A stretch of DNA of 64,000 nt. Origin: Tritrichomonas musculus. Lineage: Eukaryota; Parabasalia; Tritrichomonadida; Tritrichomonadidae. Of the stretch, positions 51,206 through 59,493 are shown piece by piece. The translations under genes and the position numbers were made by a program. Location of the stretch: contig JAPFFF010000039.1 in assembly GCA_039105265.1 (NCBI GenBank), forward strand, positions 124,001-188,000. Reading direction: 5' to 3'. Below the pieces are notes generated by a model. That model ran no database searches and was not told the DNA's origin. It saw only the letters and a list, made by a program, of their open reading frames with translations. Numbering within the stretch: position 1 is the stretch's first letter; each line of letters opens with the position of its first letter.

Positions 51206-52072
51206 ATGGATGAACCCCCAAGTGCAGAACTCATAAATAAAGTAGAAACATTGATTAAAGAGACCTTACAGAAGAACATGAAAGAGATAGATGGTGCTTT
51301 GATTAAACCATTATCACCTGATTATCCTTTTAGCACAAATGGTATATACTTTTTAATTGGTAAACCAGGTGCTGGGAAAAGTTTTTGGATATGGAGACAT
51401 ATTATGATAACAGAGAGGTTGTTTAAACATCCATACTACCAAAAGATAATATTTTGCTCAAGCTCTGGTAAAATGGATAAAACAGCTGAAACACTTAATA
51501 AACAGATACGATCAAGAATCGATTATGTAAAGGAAAGAGAATTAATGAGTTATCTTAAAAGACATCTTCGAAGAAAGATAAAGTATTATGCTATTGTCAA
51601 ATATGTATTATCTCGAATGAAAGAGACCAATGACGAAATGAGGAGGCTCATTGAGAAGCATCATTTAAATGAGCTCAATGATAAAATAATATATATAGCC
51701 AATAAGTTAGTCAAGTATGAAACATCATCATATCCATATAACACATTATTGATACTAGATGATTGTGCAGGTAGTGATTTATTAAAGAATGGTAATAGTG
51801 AATTTATCAAGTTGTTAACCAAGACAAGACACTATAATTTAACATGTATCATGGCTATCCAAACTATTCGATTTGTTCATATGAATGCGAAAAGGTTAGC
51901 AACAGATATCATATGTTATACAGGATATAGTGAGGAAGATTTTACTAGCTTGTTGCAACAAACTAATAACTCATTAAATACTAAGCAGACAGTAGCTGAA
52001 TACTTACAACATAAAGAACCACATGAGAAGTTCGTAATGAACATTACGGCATCTAAGTACTATTTCGAATAA
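51206..52072 (+). CDS. Polinton genome-packaging ATPase (A32/FtsK-HerA type)
   Basis: 288 residues from ATG, 10 nt after the integrase stop. Walker A GKPGAGKS lies in FLIGKPGAGKSFWIWRH at about residue 53. The Walker B strand NTLLILDDCAGSDLL is at about 180, and a following sensor-like segment KLLTKTRHYNLTCIMAIQTI ends in Gln, as in the A32-like packaging ATPases of Polintons, virophages and large DNA viruses. Role: translocation of the genome into preformed capsids. Its presence with protease and major capsid protein marks the element as virus-like. Confidence 0.88.
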   Translation: MDEPPSAELINKVETLIKETLQKNMKEIDGALIKPLSPDYPFSTNGIYFLIGKPGAGKSFWIWRHIMITERLFKHPYYQKIIFCSSSGKMDKTAETLNKQIRSRIDYVKERELMSYLKRHLRRKIKYYAIVKYVLSRMKETNDEMRRLIEKHHLNELNDKIIYIANKLVKYETSSYPYNTLLILDDCAGSDLLKNGNSEFIKLLTKTRHYNLTCIMAIQTIRFVHMNAKRLATDIICYTGYSEEDFTSLLQQTNNSLNTKQTVAEYLQHKEPHEKFVMNITASKYYFE

Positions 52073-52089
52073 TTTTTTATTTTTTAAAA

Positions 52090-52545
52090 ATGGGAATTGA
52101 ACGTCATTCAGTAGAAGATTATTGGAAGCCAAATTATTCCAAAAAGCAACAATTTTCTCCATGGCAAGAGATAATAAAAGGAGGAGTAGGACTAGGCGGT
52201 AAGTTATTAATGGGAGCAGCAGATAGTTTTTCGGGAGGTCTTGCAAGTAAACTATTAGATGCTTCAGCAGGTGGATTAACCAAGCATGCTGGTGTTATTG
52301 GTTCAGTTGCGAGAGGTCTTGGTGAAAGCTTCTTGAGCGATAGTACAAGAAATAAAATAGCAAATATAGCTGACACAGCATTAAAATATGTCCCAGAAGG
52401 AAAAGTGAAAACTGCCTTATCATCAATTAATAAATCTGCAAAAGGTGATTCAGTTGGAGCACCTCTTGAAAAGCCAGCATTTTCGTCTAGATCATTACAA
52501 GAGAGTGAATTTACTACCAACAATCGGGCGAGAACCTACATCTAA
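52090..52545 (+). CDS. Small Gly/Ala-rich Polinton protein, possible virion membrane-active protein
   Basis: 151 residues. The central part is a Gly/Ala-rich amphipathic run (GGVGLGGKLLMGAADSFSGG, LASKLLDASAGGLTKHAGVI), and the N-terminus is polar (MGIERHSVEDYWKPNYSKKQ). Position between the ATPase and major capsid genes and composition recall the small internal capsid proteins (pVI/pX-like) reported in Polintons and adenoviruses. This is inference; no diagnostic motif is present. Confidence 0.5.
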   Translation: MGIERHSVEDYWKPNYSKKQQFSPWQEIIKGGVGLGGKLLMGAADSFSGGLASKLLDASAGGLTKHAGVIGSVARGLGESFLSDSTRNKIANIADTALKYVPEGKVKTALSSINKSAKGDSVGAPLEKPAFSSRSLQESEFTTNNRARTYI

Positions 52546-52592
52546 TGAAAACTCAAAAAAACTAAATTTTTGGACTTTTTTGTTTATTTTAA

Positions 52593-53144
52593 ATGTCAAA
52601 ACATCTAACAGGTTCTAAGAGACTTGCAGTTATTCATAAATGGTTGAATGGAAGGGATGACCCAGATTGGGAAGTTTTACCTACAAAAACCAAAGACAAG
52701 TATATTGTAAAACAGCGAAAAACTCCAATAACTCGAGAATATCAAGAAAACTCAGAAAGTGAAAATAACGAAGAAACTCAAGAAAACTCAGACAGTGAAG
52801 AACATGAGGAACTTGAAGAAAAGCCAAGAAAGCCAATAAGTTCGAAAGCTGCACGAAAACCTACAAAACCTCGAAAAACTCAACAAAGCCAAGTTTATGA
52901 CCCTACTGTGAATGAGGAAATACTAAAACAGCTAAAATCACTAGGTGAAGAAATGAAGATAAGTCGAGAGAAGAAAGAACAGAGACGTATGATAAAGGAG
53001 GTTGTTGATAAAAGGATGAGTAAACCAAGACAACAGTATGTTCCTGAAGAACCGCCACAACAATATGAAGAAGAACAACAACCTCAATATATACCTATGA
53101 GACCTATTGGTAGGAGAAATCGCATCTTTGAAGATATGATGTAA
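52593..53144 (+). CDS. Charged Polinton protein, unknown
   Basis: 183 residues. N-terminal 45 residues look globular (TGSKRLAVIHKWLNGRDDPD), followed by an acidic Ser/Glu/Asn-rich repeat (ENSESENNEETQENSDSEEH), a Lys/Pro-rich segment, a predicted coiled coil (ILKQLKSLGEEMKISREKKE) and a Pro/Gln-rich tail. It lies 18 nt before the major capsid gene. Could be a scaffolding or core protein by its position; no family recognised. Confidence 0.5.
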   Translation: MSKHLTGSKRLAVIHKWLNGRDDPDWEVLPTKTKDKYIVKQRKTPITREYQENSESENNEETQENSDSEEHEELEEKPRKPISSKAARKPTKPRKTQQSQVYDPTVNEEILKQLKSLGEEMKISREKKEQRRMIKEVVDKRMSKPRQQYVPEEPPQQYEEEQQPQYIPMRPIGRRNRIFEDMM

Positions 53145-53161
53145 ATTTTTTTCTATCTAAA

Positions 53162-54844
53162 ATGCTTAACAAGGAATCCTATATGAAAACCTCAGCTGAG
53201 GTTTGTACCCAAATTGCATCCTATTTTGATGTTGTCGATAATTGCATAGCACTTAGTGATACAAATAAGGCATACTCATTAAATCCACAAACTTCATATT
53301 CACCATCACCACCAATTAAGAGTGGTTCATATACAACATGTATTATATCTCCTAATACTCATAATACTGCTGATATATATAATGGATTTATTCGAGCAGA
53401 TATGAAAGTGATGATAAAAATAGACAAGCCAATTCTAAGTGATTTAGAAAATGTCAGTGGTTATAATTTTGGTAAGGTATGGTTTGGTTTTAAGGATGCT
53501 CGAGATGCTGTTGAGAAGTATGAAATTGTAGCTAATGGTATGACGCTTTATACCCAGAACTTTGGATGTGAAGAATCCTTTTTAACTGCATGTTGTGCAA
53601 ATGAAGTTACTAAAAGAGCTGATATATATAGTAAAGCAAGACATAAGGATATTTGGAATGATACTCATGGAAGGAGATGTGGTTTTGTTGCAAATCTTAA
53701 CAAAGATGTGACTTCTGTCACTGAAACAATTAGATTAAAGATTGATTTGCGACGATTCCTACCTTTATCTAATATCAAATACTTACCAGCATTTGCAGGT
53801 AAAATCGAATTACGTCTTTACTTTTCAACAGCTGGTATGGTATATTGTCCAGTTGGTTTTGAAAAGAGCTTGGTTGCTAATCCACATATAATGAAAGACT
53901 TCAATGTTGATGAAATTACCAATGAATTTCGACCTATTGGAGAACCAATATGGATGTGGACAAGTACCGAAAAAATAGCAATGGATAAGATTAATGACCC
54001 CAAGAATCTTCCACCTGTTGGTGAAAATCATGGAGGAGCATATGAAGTCGCAGGAGCTAACAATACTAAGGCAAGAGTTGACCGAACTATTTACAGTGAT
54101 TGGAGAACTTGGAGTGTTGTTGATTATTCCATTGAAGAATGTGCGAGTATTATACCTTGTTTTGGTATTCATGAATCTGTATATACAGCACTTGTTCAAA
54201 GATATGCTAACCCACAACATCCACTTACATTCCCAACACAGATAATGTCATTTTACACTTGTACAAGACCTCTTAATAATGAACAAGATAAAGCAACTAT
54301 TACTATTACACCTAATTTTGTAGATAGTATGTTTTGCTTATTCCCACTCAAGCATACGCATAAGACATACTTCAAGAATCCTATGTTTGAAGCATTTCAT
54401 ATGAATTGTGGTAATTACAATAATATTCCTGCTAAAGCATTTGGTACGAATGGTAAGTATCCAGAGTTCCTCGAATATTGCCAGAATGCAATGAACATGA
54501 ATGGAGAGCAAAATGGATTTAATAAAGAGGTTATTGCAAGTTTAGCGAATGAGTATCAATATAATGAAAACACAACAGGCTATTATCCAAATGATAGGTC
54601 CTCATTCTTCATAGGTCTTCCTACTGAAACAGATGGAACATATCAACAAGGTCTTTCAAGTCTTGCACCTATTAACTTCGAATTGATATGTAGTCAAAAG
54701 GCAGATAATCCATTTAGACAGGAAGTAGATACACCTCCATTATTATGCTTATTAACAGATATATCAATTAGTATCTTAATTAGACCTAATGGTATGCCAC
54801 CATCAGTACGTATTGGTCCTTATGATTTAACAACCCCTGAATAA
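53162..54844 (+). CDS. Polinton major capsid protein (double jelly roll)
   Basis: 560 residues, the usual size for the family. Landmarks of Polinton-type double-jelly-roll capsid proteins are the first jelly-roll segment (YNGFIRADMKVMIKIDKP), the YEIVANGMTLYTQNFGCEES strand region and the conserved TIRLKIDLRRFLPLSNIKYL segment followed by PAFAGKIELRLYFS. The second jelly roll (TRPLNNEQDKATITITPNFV onwards) ends ISILIRPNGMPPSVRIGPYD. It would form trimeric capsomers of an icosahedral shell. Flanked by small genes that are probably structural. Confidence 0.8.
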   Translation: MLNKESYMKTSAEVCTQIASYFDVVDNCIALSDTNKAYSLNPQTSYSPSPPIKSGSYTTCIISPNTHNTADIYNGFIRADMKVMIKIDKPILSDLENVSGYNFGKVWFGFKDARDAVEKYEIVANGMTLYTQNFGCEESFLTACCANEVTKRADIYSKARHKDIWNDTHGRRCGFVANLNKDVTSVTETIRLKIDLRRFLPLSNIKYLPAFAGKIELRLYFSTAGMVYCPVGFEKSLVANPHIMKDFNVDEITNEFRPIGEPIWMWTSTEKIAMDKINDPKNLPPVGENHGGAYEVAGANNTKARVDRTIYSDWRTWSVVDYSIEECASIIPCFGIHESVYTALVQRYANPQHPLTFPTQIMSFYTCTRPLNNEQDKATITITPNFVDSMFCLFPLKHTHKTYFKNPMFEAFHMNCGNYNNIPAKAFGTNGKYPEFLEYCQNAMNMNGEQNGFNKEVIASLANEYQYNENTTGYYPNDRSSFFIGLPTETDGTYQQGLSSLAPINFELICSQKADNPFRQEVDTPPLLCLLTDISISILIRPNGMPPSVRIGPYDLTTPE

Positions 54845-54875
54845 ACATAAAGAAGGATATTTTATTTTTTTGTAA

Positions 54876-55310
54876 ATGTCGAATGATTATAGAAGCCCAC
54901 ATGCTGAGATTGTTGGAAGAGAAGGTATGATGTATAATGAAGCTACCATGAAAAATAAGGACTTAGAGTTTCAACATTTTGGTGTGTTCAGTAATACTAA
55001 TACTTATTCTGTAACCTTCAACCCATATATTAATCGACCACCTACCCAGATTATTGAACATGAGGACCCTGTTAGATTTCCAGATACTCGAGAACATATA
55101 ACCAAACCTGTTCGTGAACCTCCTGTTAGTATTACAGATGGTGGTTTTTATCGACATATAGGTGAAAAAGATAGACCAGTACCTCTCTTACCAAAATATC
55201 TTAAGAAGCCTGAGAAACCACCAATGCAAGGTAGAGCAAGAGAATATAATAAACAAGATATTCGATATGGACCTACCCAACATATCTTTACCCAAAATAA
55301 CATATATTAA
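54876..55310 (+). CDS. Pro-rich Polinton protein, unknown
   Basis: 144 residues from an ATG in TGTAAATG. Basic and Pro-rich (FNPYINRPPTQIIEHEDPVR, EKDRPVPLLPKYLKKPEKPP), predicted largely extended, no membrane segment. It lies 31 nt after the capsid gene and is probably part of the structural gene cluster. No family recognised. Confidence 0.5.
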   Translation: MSNDYRSPHAEIVGREGMMYNEATMKNKDLEFQHFGVFSNTNTYSVTFNPYINRPPTQIIEHEDPVRFPDTREHITKPVREPPVSITDGGFYRHIGEKDRPVPLLPKYLKKPEKPPMQGRAREYNKQDIRYGPTQHIFTQNNIY

Positions 55311-55334
55311 TTTTTTATTGAATTTTTTATCCAG

Positions 55335-55781
55335 ATGAAAATGACAACAAGAAACGTCTATGACTATGTCAATGAACTTCGCGCAAAATGTGCTCCAAAT
55401 ACTAAACAATGTAATTTCTCGATACTTTGTGACAAGTACCCAATGAAAACAGGAGAATGGAGTTATTTAGGCAAAGTACTCTATGTCTCAATCAAGGTAA
55501 AAGACAAGTGCCACAGATTTTATCCAGATAAGCTCAAAGAACTTGATCTTGACTCAATATTTATTAAGCCTAACTCAAGGAGAAAAATAACTGAAGATTT
55601 CGAAGAGTTCTACATAAATGGAAACACTACCACTCAAGAGTATCAAGGAATCAAATACTACAACTACTCCATTGCAGCTGCTCCTACAAGTCATAAACCA
55701 AAAATCGATGCTCTCAAGCAGAAATATCAAATTGAGTCATTTGACATGTTTATTGGAGAACAGCTAGACTTAGTACTTTAA
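55335..55781 (+). CDS. Polinton protein, unknown
   Basis: 148 residues. A mixed alpha/beta profile (NVYDYVNELRAKCAPNTKQC, YLGKVLYVSIKVKDKCHRFY, KYQIESFDMFIGEQLDLVL) with four Cys. No motif recognised. Spacing of 24 nt upstream and 21 nt downstream puts it in the same plus-strand series. Confidence 0.5.
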   Translation: MKMTTRNVYDYVNELRAKCAPNTKQCNFSILCDKYPMKTGEWSYLGKVLYVSIKVKDKCHRFYPDKLKELDLDSIFIKPNSRRKITEDFEEFYINGNTTTQEYQGIKYYNYSIAAAPTSHKPKIDALKQKYQIESFDMFIGEQLDLVL

Positions 55782-55802
55782 GCCTATTTTTTCCCAACCT
55801 AA

Positions 55803-56327
55803 ATGATTAAGAAGAGGGGTACAACCAATGGAGTTCAAGCAAATGTATCTTTAGAACCATCAGCAGCTGCATCATCTACATCAAACATCAACAACAACAT
55901 TATTATTAATAAGAGAGATGATGGCAAGGAAGACATTGTTATTACAAGAGACATTGGAGTGCAAACTGAACCTGTTGAAGTTGAACCAGATGTACGTAAT
56001 GTTATACTTGAAGCATATGCACAAATACTACTTAATCAAGACAAAGCACTACTAGCTAACATTATATCAAAGAAATGCATCATAGTACCTATTGAATCTC
56101 TTAGCAACATCATCAAAGCAATACTACATGTTAGTGAGGTTGAAGTACAACTTAATGAAGATGTTGGATGTTGTGCAGCTAAGAGCAATCCAATAAGAAA
56201 AATAGATGCTATTAAGATTATTAAAGATAATGGAGAGGTAGTCATTGACTTGAAACAAGTATATAATAAAGAATATAATGAGCTTGTTAATAATTATCAT
56301 GTATGCTTAAAATATTGCATAGTATAA
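55803..56327 (+). CDS. Polinton protein with a G-V-Q-T motif, unknown
   Basis: 174 residues. The N-terminal 40 residues are Ser/Asn-rich and probably disordered. A motif RDIGVQTEPVEVEPD at about residue 49-63 resembles those in the first and protease genes of this element. The rest is helical (NVILEAYAQILLNQDKALLA, ESLSNIIKAILHVSEVEVQL). Last gene of the plus-strand series that starts with the protease. No family recognised. Confidence 0.5.
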   Translation: MIKKRGTTNGVQANVSLEPSAAASSTSNINNNIIINKRDDGKEDIVITRDIGVQTEPVEVEPDVRNVILEAYAQILLNQDKALLANIISKKCIIVPIESLSNIIKAILHVSEVEVQLNEDVGCCAAKSNPIRKIDAIKIIKDNGEVVIDLKQVYNKEYNELVNNYHVCLKYCIV

Positions 56328-56379
56328 AAAAAGACATATATAAAAAAAACTTAAAATTAGAAGTAATTATTTTTTACTC

Positions 56380-56751
56380 TTACTCCTTGTCTTTTGGAGA
56401 TGAAGCTTCTTGTTCATCTTCATCATCTTCTTCTTGTGTCTCTTGCGAGTCAGGCACTATAGGCACGTGAAAGCCAATAGATTTTGGTGTTGGAGATTGA
56501 GGAATCTTTTTATGAAAAACCTCGCAGGTAGTGAGATTCATTTGAGTAAGTGCTTCAGCAATCTTGTTCATGTTTGCTTGTATCAAAGGGTCATAGATGG
56601 TGCAGACATTAGATGATGTCGAGTTTATTATTTTTTGGTTGAACAGAAATATCACCTCTTTAATAGCATTGGCTATTTCAACATGAGCATTTTTGATAGC
56701 TAGCTTTTGCTGTTTTTGGAATTCTTTGAAGTCATTTCCAGAACGCGACAT
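56380..56751 (-). CDS. Polinton protein, acidic tail, unknown
   Basis: 123 residues from an ATG in TTTAAAATG. Helical N-terminal two thirds (FKEFQKQQKLAIKNAHVEIA, YDPLIQANMNKIAEALTQMN) and a very acidic C-terminus (EEDDEDEQEASSPKDKE). Transcribed divergently from the bZIP-like gene, 76 nt apart. No family recognised. Confidence 0.5.
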   Translation of the reverse strand: MSRSGNDFKEFQKQQKLAIKNAHVEIANAIKEVIFLFNQKIINSTSSNVCTIYDPLIQANMNKIAEALTQMNLTTCEVFHKKIPQSPTPKSIGFHVPIVPDSQETQEEDDEDEQEASSPKDKE

Positions 56752-56827
56752 TTTAAAAAATGAAGTGATTTTGTTTGCGAATATTCAATTTTCAAAAATA
56801 ATTCAATTTTTTTTCTCGAATGAAATC

Positions 56828-57106
56828 ATGAGCCAAAATTTAGATTTGGGTGAGTTCAAGGAAACAGCTATCATCAAGAAGTTGAAGAAGTCCAAGAGTA
56901 ACAACAACCTCAAAAATATTGATACTGCAAAAACTGAAACAACAGAAAAACGTGGTAGAAAGCAAAAGTATGCAACAGTTGAAGAACGAAATGAAGCACG
57001 TAAACAACAGCAAAAGGCATATCGTGAAAGAAAGAAAAGAGAAATACAAAGTATGAAGGAAAAAATAATGTCGTATGAAAGCAAAAAGGTAGCTTATGAA
57101 GAATGA
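56828..57106 (+). CDS. bZIP-like basic protein
   Basis: 92 residues from the ATG in ATCATGAGCC; the frame is open upstream but the earlier start would not be an ATG. The C-terminal half has the pattern GRKQKYATVEERNEARKQQQ followed by KAYRERKKREIQSMKEKI, a basic region with a short leucine-zipper-like start. Similar short proteins with a GR(K/P)xKY head and a YRERKK basic helix occur in other virus-like elements. It may bind DNA. The end of the frame runs into a 19-bp tandem repeat that supplies its last residues (KKVAYEE). Confidence 0.65.
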   Translation: MSQNLDLGEFKETAIIKKLKKSKSNNNLKNIDTAKTETTEKRGRKQKYATVEERNEARKQQQKAYRERKKREIQSMKEKIMSYESKKVAYEE

Positions 57107-57356
57107 GGTAGCTTATGAGGAAAAAGGTAGCTTATGAGGAAAAAGGTAGCTTATGAGGAAAAAGGTAGCTTATGAGGAAAAAGGTAGCTTATGAGGAAAA
57201 AAGGTAGCTTATGAGGAAAAAGGTAGCTTATGAGGAAAAAGGTAGCTTATGAGGAAAAAGGTAGCTTATGAGGAAAAAGGTAGCTTATGAGGAAAAAGGT
57301 AGCTTATGAGGAAAAAGGTAGCTTATGAGGAAAAAGGTAGCTTATGAGGAAAAACA
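57088..57356 (+). repeat. 19-bp tandem repeat, about 14 copies
   Basis: The unit GGTAGCTTATGAGGAAAAA is repeated about 14 times with almost no divergence; one unit has an extra A. It begins within the last codons of the bZIP-like gene and ends before the convergent gene at 57386. The period is not a multiple of three, so it is not a coding repeat. Confidence 0.92.
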
Positions 57357-57385
57357 TGTAGTTAAAAAAAAAACTTTTTTTTTAG

Positions 57386-57811
57386 TTATTCATTTTTCTT
57401 GTAGTACATTGTGATGAACTTCTTGTTTCTTTTCACTTTCTTATGTGTAAAGTGTCTCTTTGTTCCATCGAGATGCCCGAAACCAAGTCGAGTAATAGAT
57501 AGTTCATGACCAAAGAACATGTTGTACAAGTTAACAATGTCTCTTGCAGGATAACAATCTTTCTCGAGGTTGTCAAACCATTCATCATACCTCTTTTTTT
57601 GTTTTGCTCGAAGTCGATGTGCATCATTTTCAAGAGCATGAGCATAATTTTCACACATCGTTCTTAAATTTGATGTATCATCTTCAACTTTTAGTTGAGA
57701 TATTTTTTTCGACATGTTTATATTAATTTTGTAGTCGAATGAATCATGATCTTTAGGAGGTGTTTGTTTTTGTAAAATATCTTCTATTTTATCTTCTTCT
57801 TCATTCATCAT
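57386..57811 (-). CDS. Polinton protein, unknown
   Basis: 141 residues. Acidic start (MMNEEEDKIEDILQKQTPPK), a helical middle (CENYAHALENDAHRLRAKQK) and a basic C-terminus (TKRHFTHKKVKRNKKFITMY). No family recognised. Its 3' end faces the 19-bp repeat array. Upstream lies 190 nt of non-coding A/T-rich sequence shared as a divergent promoter zone with the next gene. Confidence 0.5.
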   Translation of the reverse strand: MMNEEEDKIEDILQKQTPPKDHDSFDYKININMSKKISQLKVEDDTSNLRTMCENYAHALENDAHRLRAKQKKRYDEWFDNLEKDCYPARDIVNLYNMFFGHELSITRLGFGHLDGTKRHFTHKKVKRNKKFITMYYKKNE

Positions 57812-57985
57812 TAATAAAATAATAGTGATATTAATAAATATATTTTTTTAAAATTTCAATATATTTTATTTTTTTTAATTCAATTTTTGAATTTTTATAG
57901 TTAATGTAACTTTTTCAAAGAAAAATATCCACCTTCGAGTTTTTCTACGAAATTTAAAATTTAGTGATATCAACTAGAAAATAGA

Positions 57986-57991
57986 TCATTT
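57986..57991 (+). promoter_or_regulatory. Initiator-like TCATTT before the coiled-coil gene
   Basis: TCATTT lies 16 nt before the ATG at 58002 and matches the host initiator, suggesting that the element's gene uses host transcription rules. Confidence 0.4.
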
Positions 57992-58001
57992 TTATACTTG
58001 T

Positions 58002-59420
58002 ATGTCATACAACTACAGCTCAGACAGCGATGTTAGTCTATTTGACTCGATCGAGCAATCGGGTCAACAAGCTCCACCATCAGATCCGCCATCAGCTCCA
58101 CCCACAGAAGTTTGGCTCAAGAACATGACCCCAGAACAACTCGAATCCATGCGACTGTTCATCATGAAGCAGCAAGAAGAAGCAGCAGCTAGATTGAAGA
58201 AGAAGCAGCAAGAAGAAGAAGCAGCTAGATTGAAGAAGAAGCAAGAAGAAGAAGAAGCAGCTAGATTGAAGAAGAAGCAAGAAGAAGAAGAAGCAGCTCG
58301 ATTGAAGAAGCAACAAGAAGAAGAAGCAGCTAGATTGAAGAAGCAGCAAGAAGAAGAAGCATTAGCAAGATTGAAGCAAGAAGACGATGCAAGAAGGAAG
58401 AATCCATATGTTCCATATGTTCCAATTTCCAATAAAGTCTTTCCACCACCTCGCTCATATAATATAATACAAGTTCCTCCACCTCCTCCACCTCCTTCTA
58501 ATCAACAAATACCACCACCTCCAAGAGTTCTCGCTAGACCATCTGCATTTGTCGAGAATCAAAAACTCGGTTCCAATCCAAAAGAAGAAACAAAGATAGA
58601 AGGAGAAGAAGAAGTTGATCATGAACAAGAACCATCACCAGCTCGCAAAGAACCATATAAGCCACCGAAAAGTGTTCATGATATGAAATCCAATAGTGAT
58701 TATAAGGAGGATAATGTTCGTCCATTCGACTTTCGAGAAGAAATGGAACAATTAATAGAAGAAAATGAAAACTTGAAAGAACGATTAACGAAGTTGGAGG
58801 AGAAAATGACTGGTGTAGAATTTCACATTGAAGACATCAATCACAATGCTGAAGAACTCAGGAAAGACATTGATAATAACGACGAATACGCACTCGAGCT
58901 GATGAAATTGGAACTTGCTCCAAAAAAGGTGGCGAAGTACATTAACAAAATTCACGATCTAAAGAAGGACGTGGCGGATCTGAAAAATGCTCAACAAGCT
59001 GGTCCTCCAACAGATGATGCATTTGCTGAAAAGTTGGCAAGATCGAGATTGATGATGGTAGAAGTTGATTATCTTCGAAACATGATGGACGCTATTGAAT
59101 CATATGACAAGAAAAAAGCACCAGAGATGATAAACGTGTTCAAGTCCTATGGATGGAAGTTGTCCAATTGCATTTATCATCTTCGACCATACTTATCACC
59201 AGAAGAGAAAGAGAAGTTGGACAAAGCATGCAGCTTCGAGAGAAAAGGAAAGAAGCAATCACCGAAGCAAGTGCTGAATGCCATTAAGCAATTTGGTGAA
59301 TCAATGGAGAAGAACGAAATTGAACGGAACTCTGACTCGAAGTCGAAAGGACATGAGTTCCAATATCATTTTCCATATCTCGAAGATAATGTCGTTGATG
59401 ATGATGATTACCCCCAATAA
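58002..59420 (+). CDS. Long coiled-coil Polinton protein with KKKQEEEEAARL repeats
   Basis: 472 residues. After a Pro/Ser-rich start there is a repeated charged helix (RLKKKQEEEEAA units, about residues 50-125, encoded by a 36-39 bp DNA repeat), a Pro-rich stretch (VPPPPPPPSNQQIPPPP) and a second coiled coil (MEQLIEENENLKERLTKLEE, about 245-330). A helical C-terminal domain follows (SRLMMVEVDYLRNMMDAIES, INVFKSYGWKLSNCIYHLRP). Could be a fibre, scaffold or replication-associated protein; no family recognised. It lies 70-80 nt before the polymerase gene. Codon use is more GC-rich than the rest of the element. Confidence 0.55.
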   Translation: MSYNYSSDSDVSLFDSIEQSGQQAPPSDPPSAPPTEVWLKNMTPEQLESMRLFIMKQQEEAAARLKKKQQEEEAARLKKKQEEEEAARLKKKQEEEEAARLKKQQEEEAARLKKQQEEEALARLKQEDDARRKNPYVPYVPISNKVFPPPRSYNIIQVPPPPPPPSNQQIPPPPRVLARPSAFVENQKLGSNPKEETKIEGEEEVDHEQEPSPARKEPYKPPKSVHDMKSNSDYKEDNVRPFDFREEMEQLIEENENLKERLTKLEEKMTGVEFHIEDINHNAEELRKDIDNNDEYALELMKLELAPKKVAKYINKIHDLKKDVADLKNAQQAGPPTDDAFAEKLARSRLMMVEVDYLRNMMDAIESYDKKKAPEMINVFKSYGWKLSNCIYHLRPYLSPEEKEKLDKACSFERKGKKQSPKQVLNAIKQFGESMEKNEIERNSDSKSKGHEFQYHFPYLEDNVVDDDDYPQ

Positions 59421-59493
59421 GATAGGTCATAACTAAAAAATAATTTTTTTTACTTTTTCTTTGTTTTTATTTTTATCGTTTCACTTTTATTTT

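Noticed and set aside
57088-57356. CRISPR-like array
   Set aside because: The 19-bp units are directly adjacent with no spacers, and the genome is eukaryotic; it is a simple tandem repeat.
58064-58432. 122-codon Cys/Ser-rich minus-strand frame
   Set aside because: Antisense of the Lys/Glu repeat of the coiled-coil gene.
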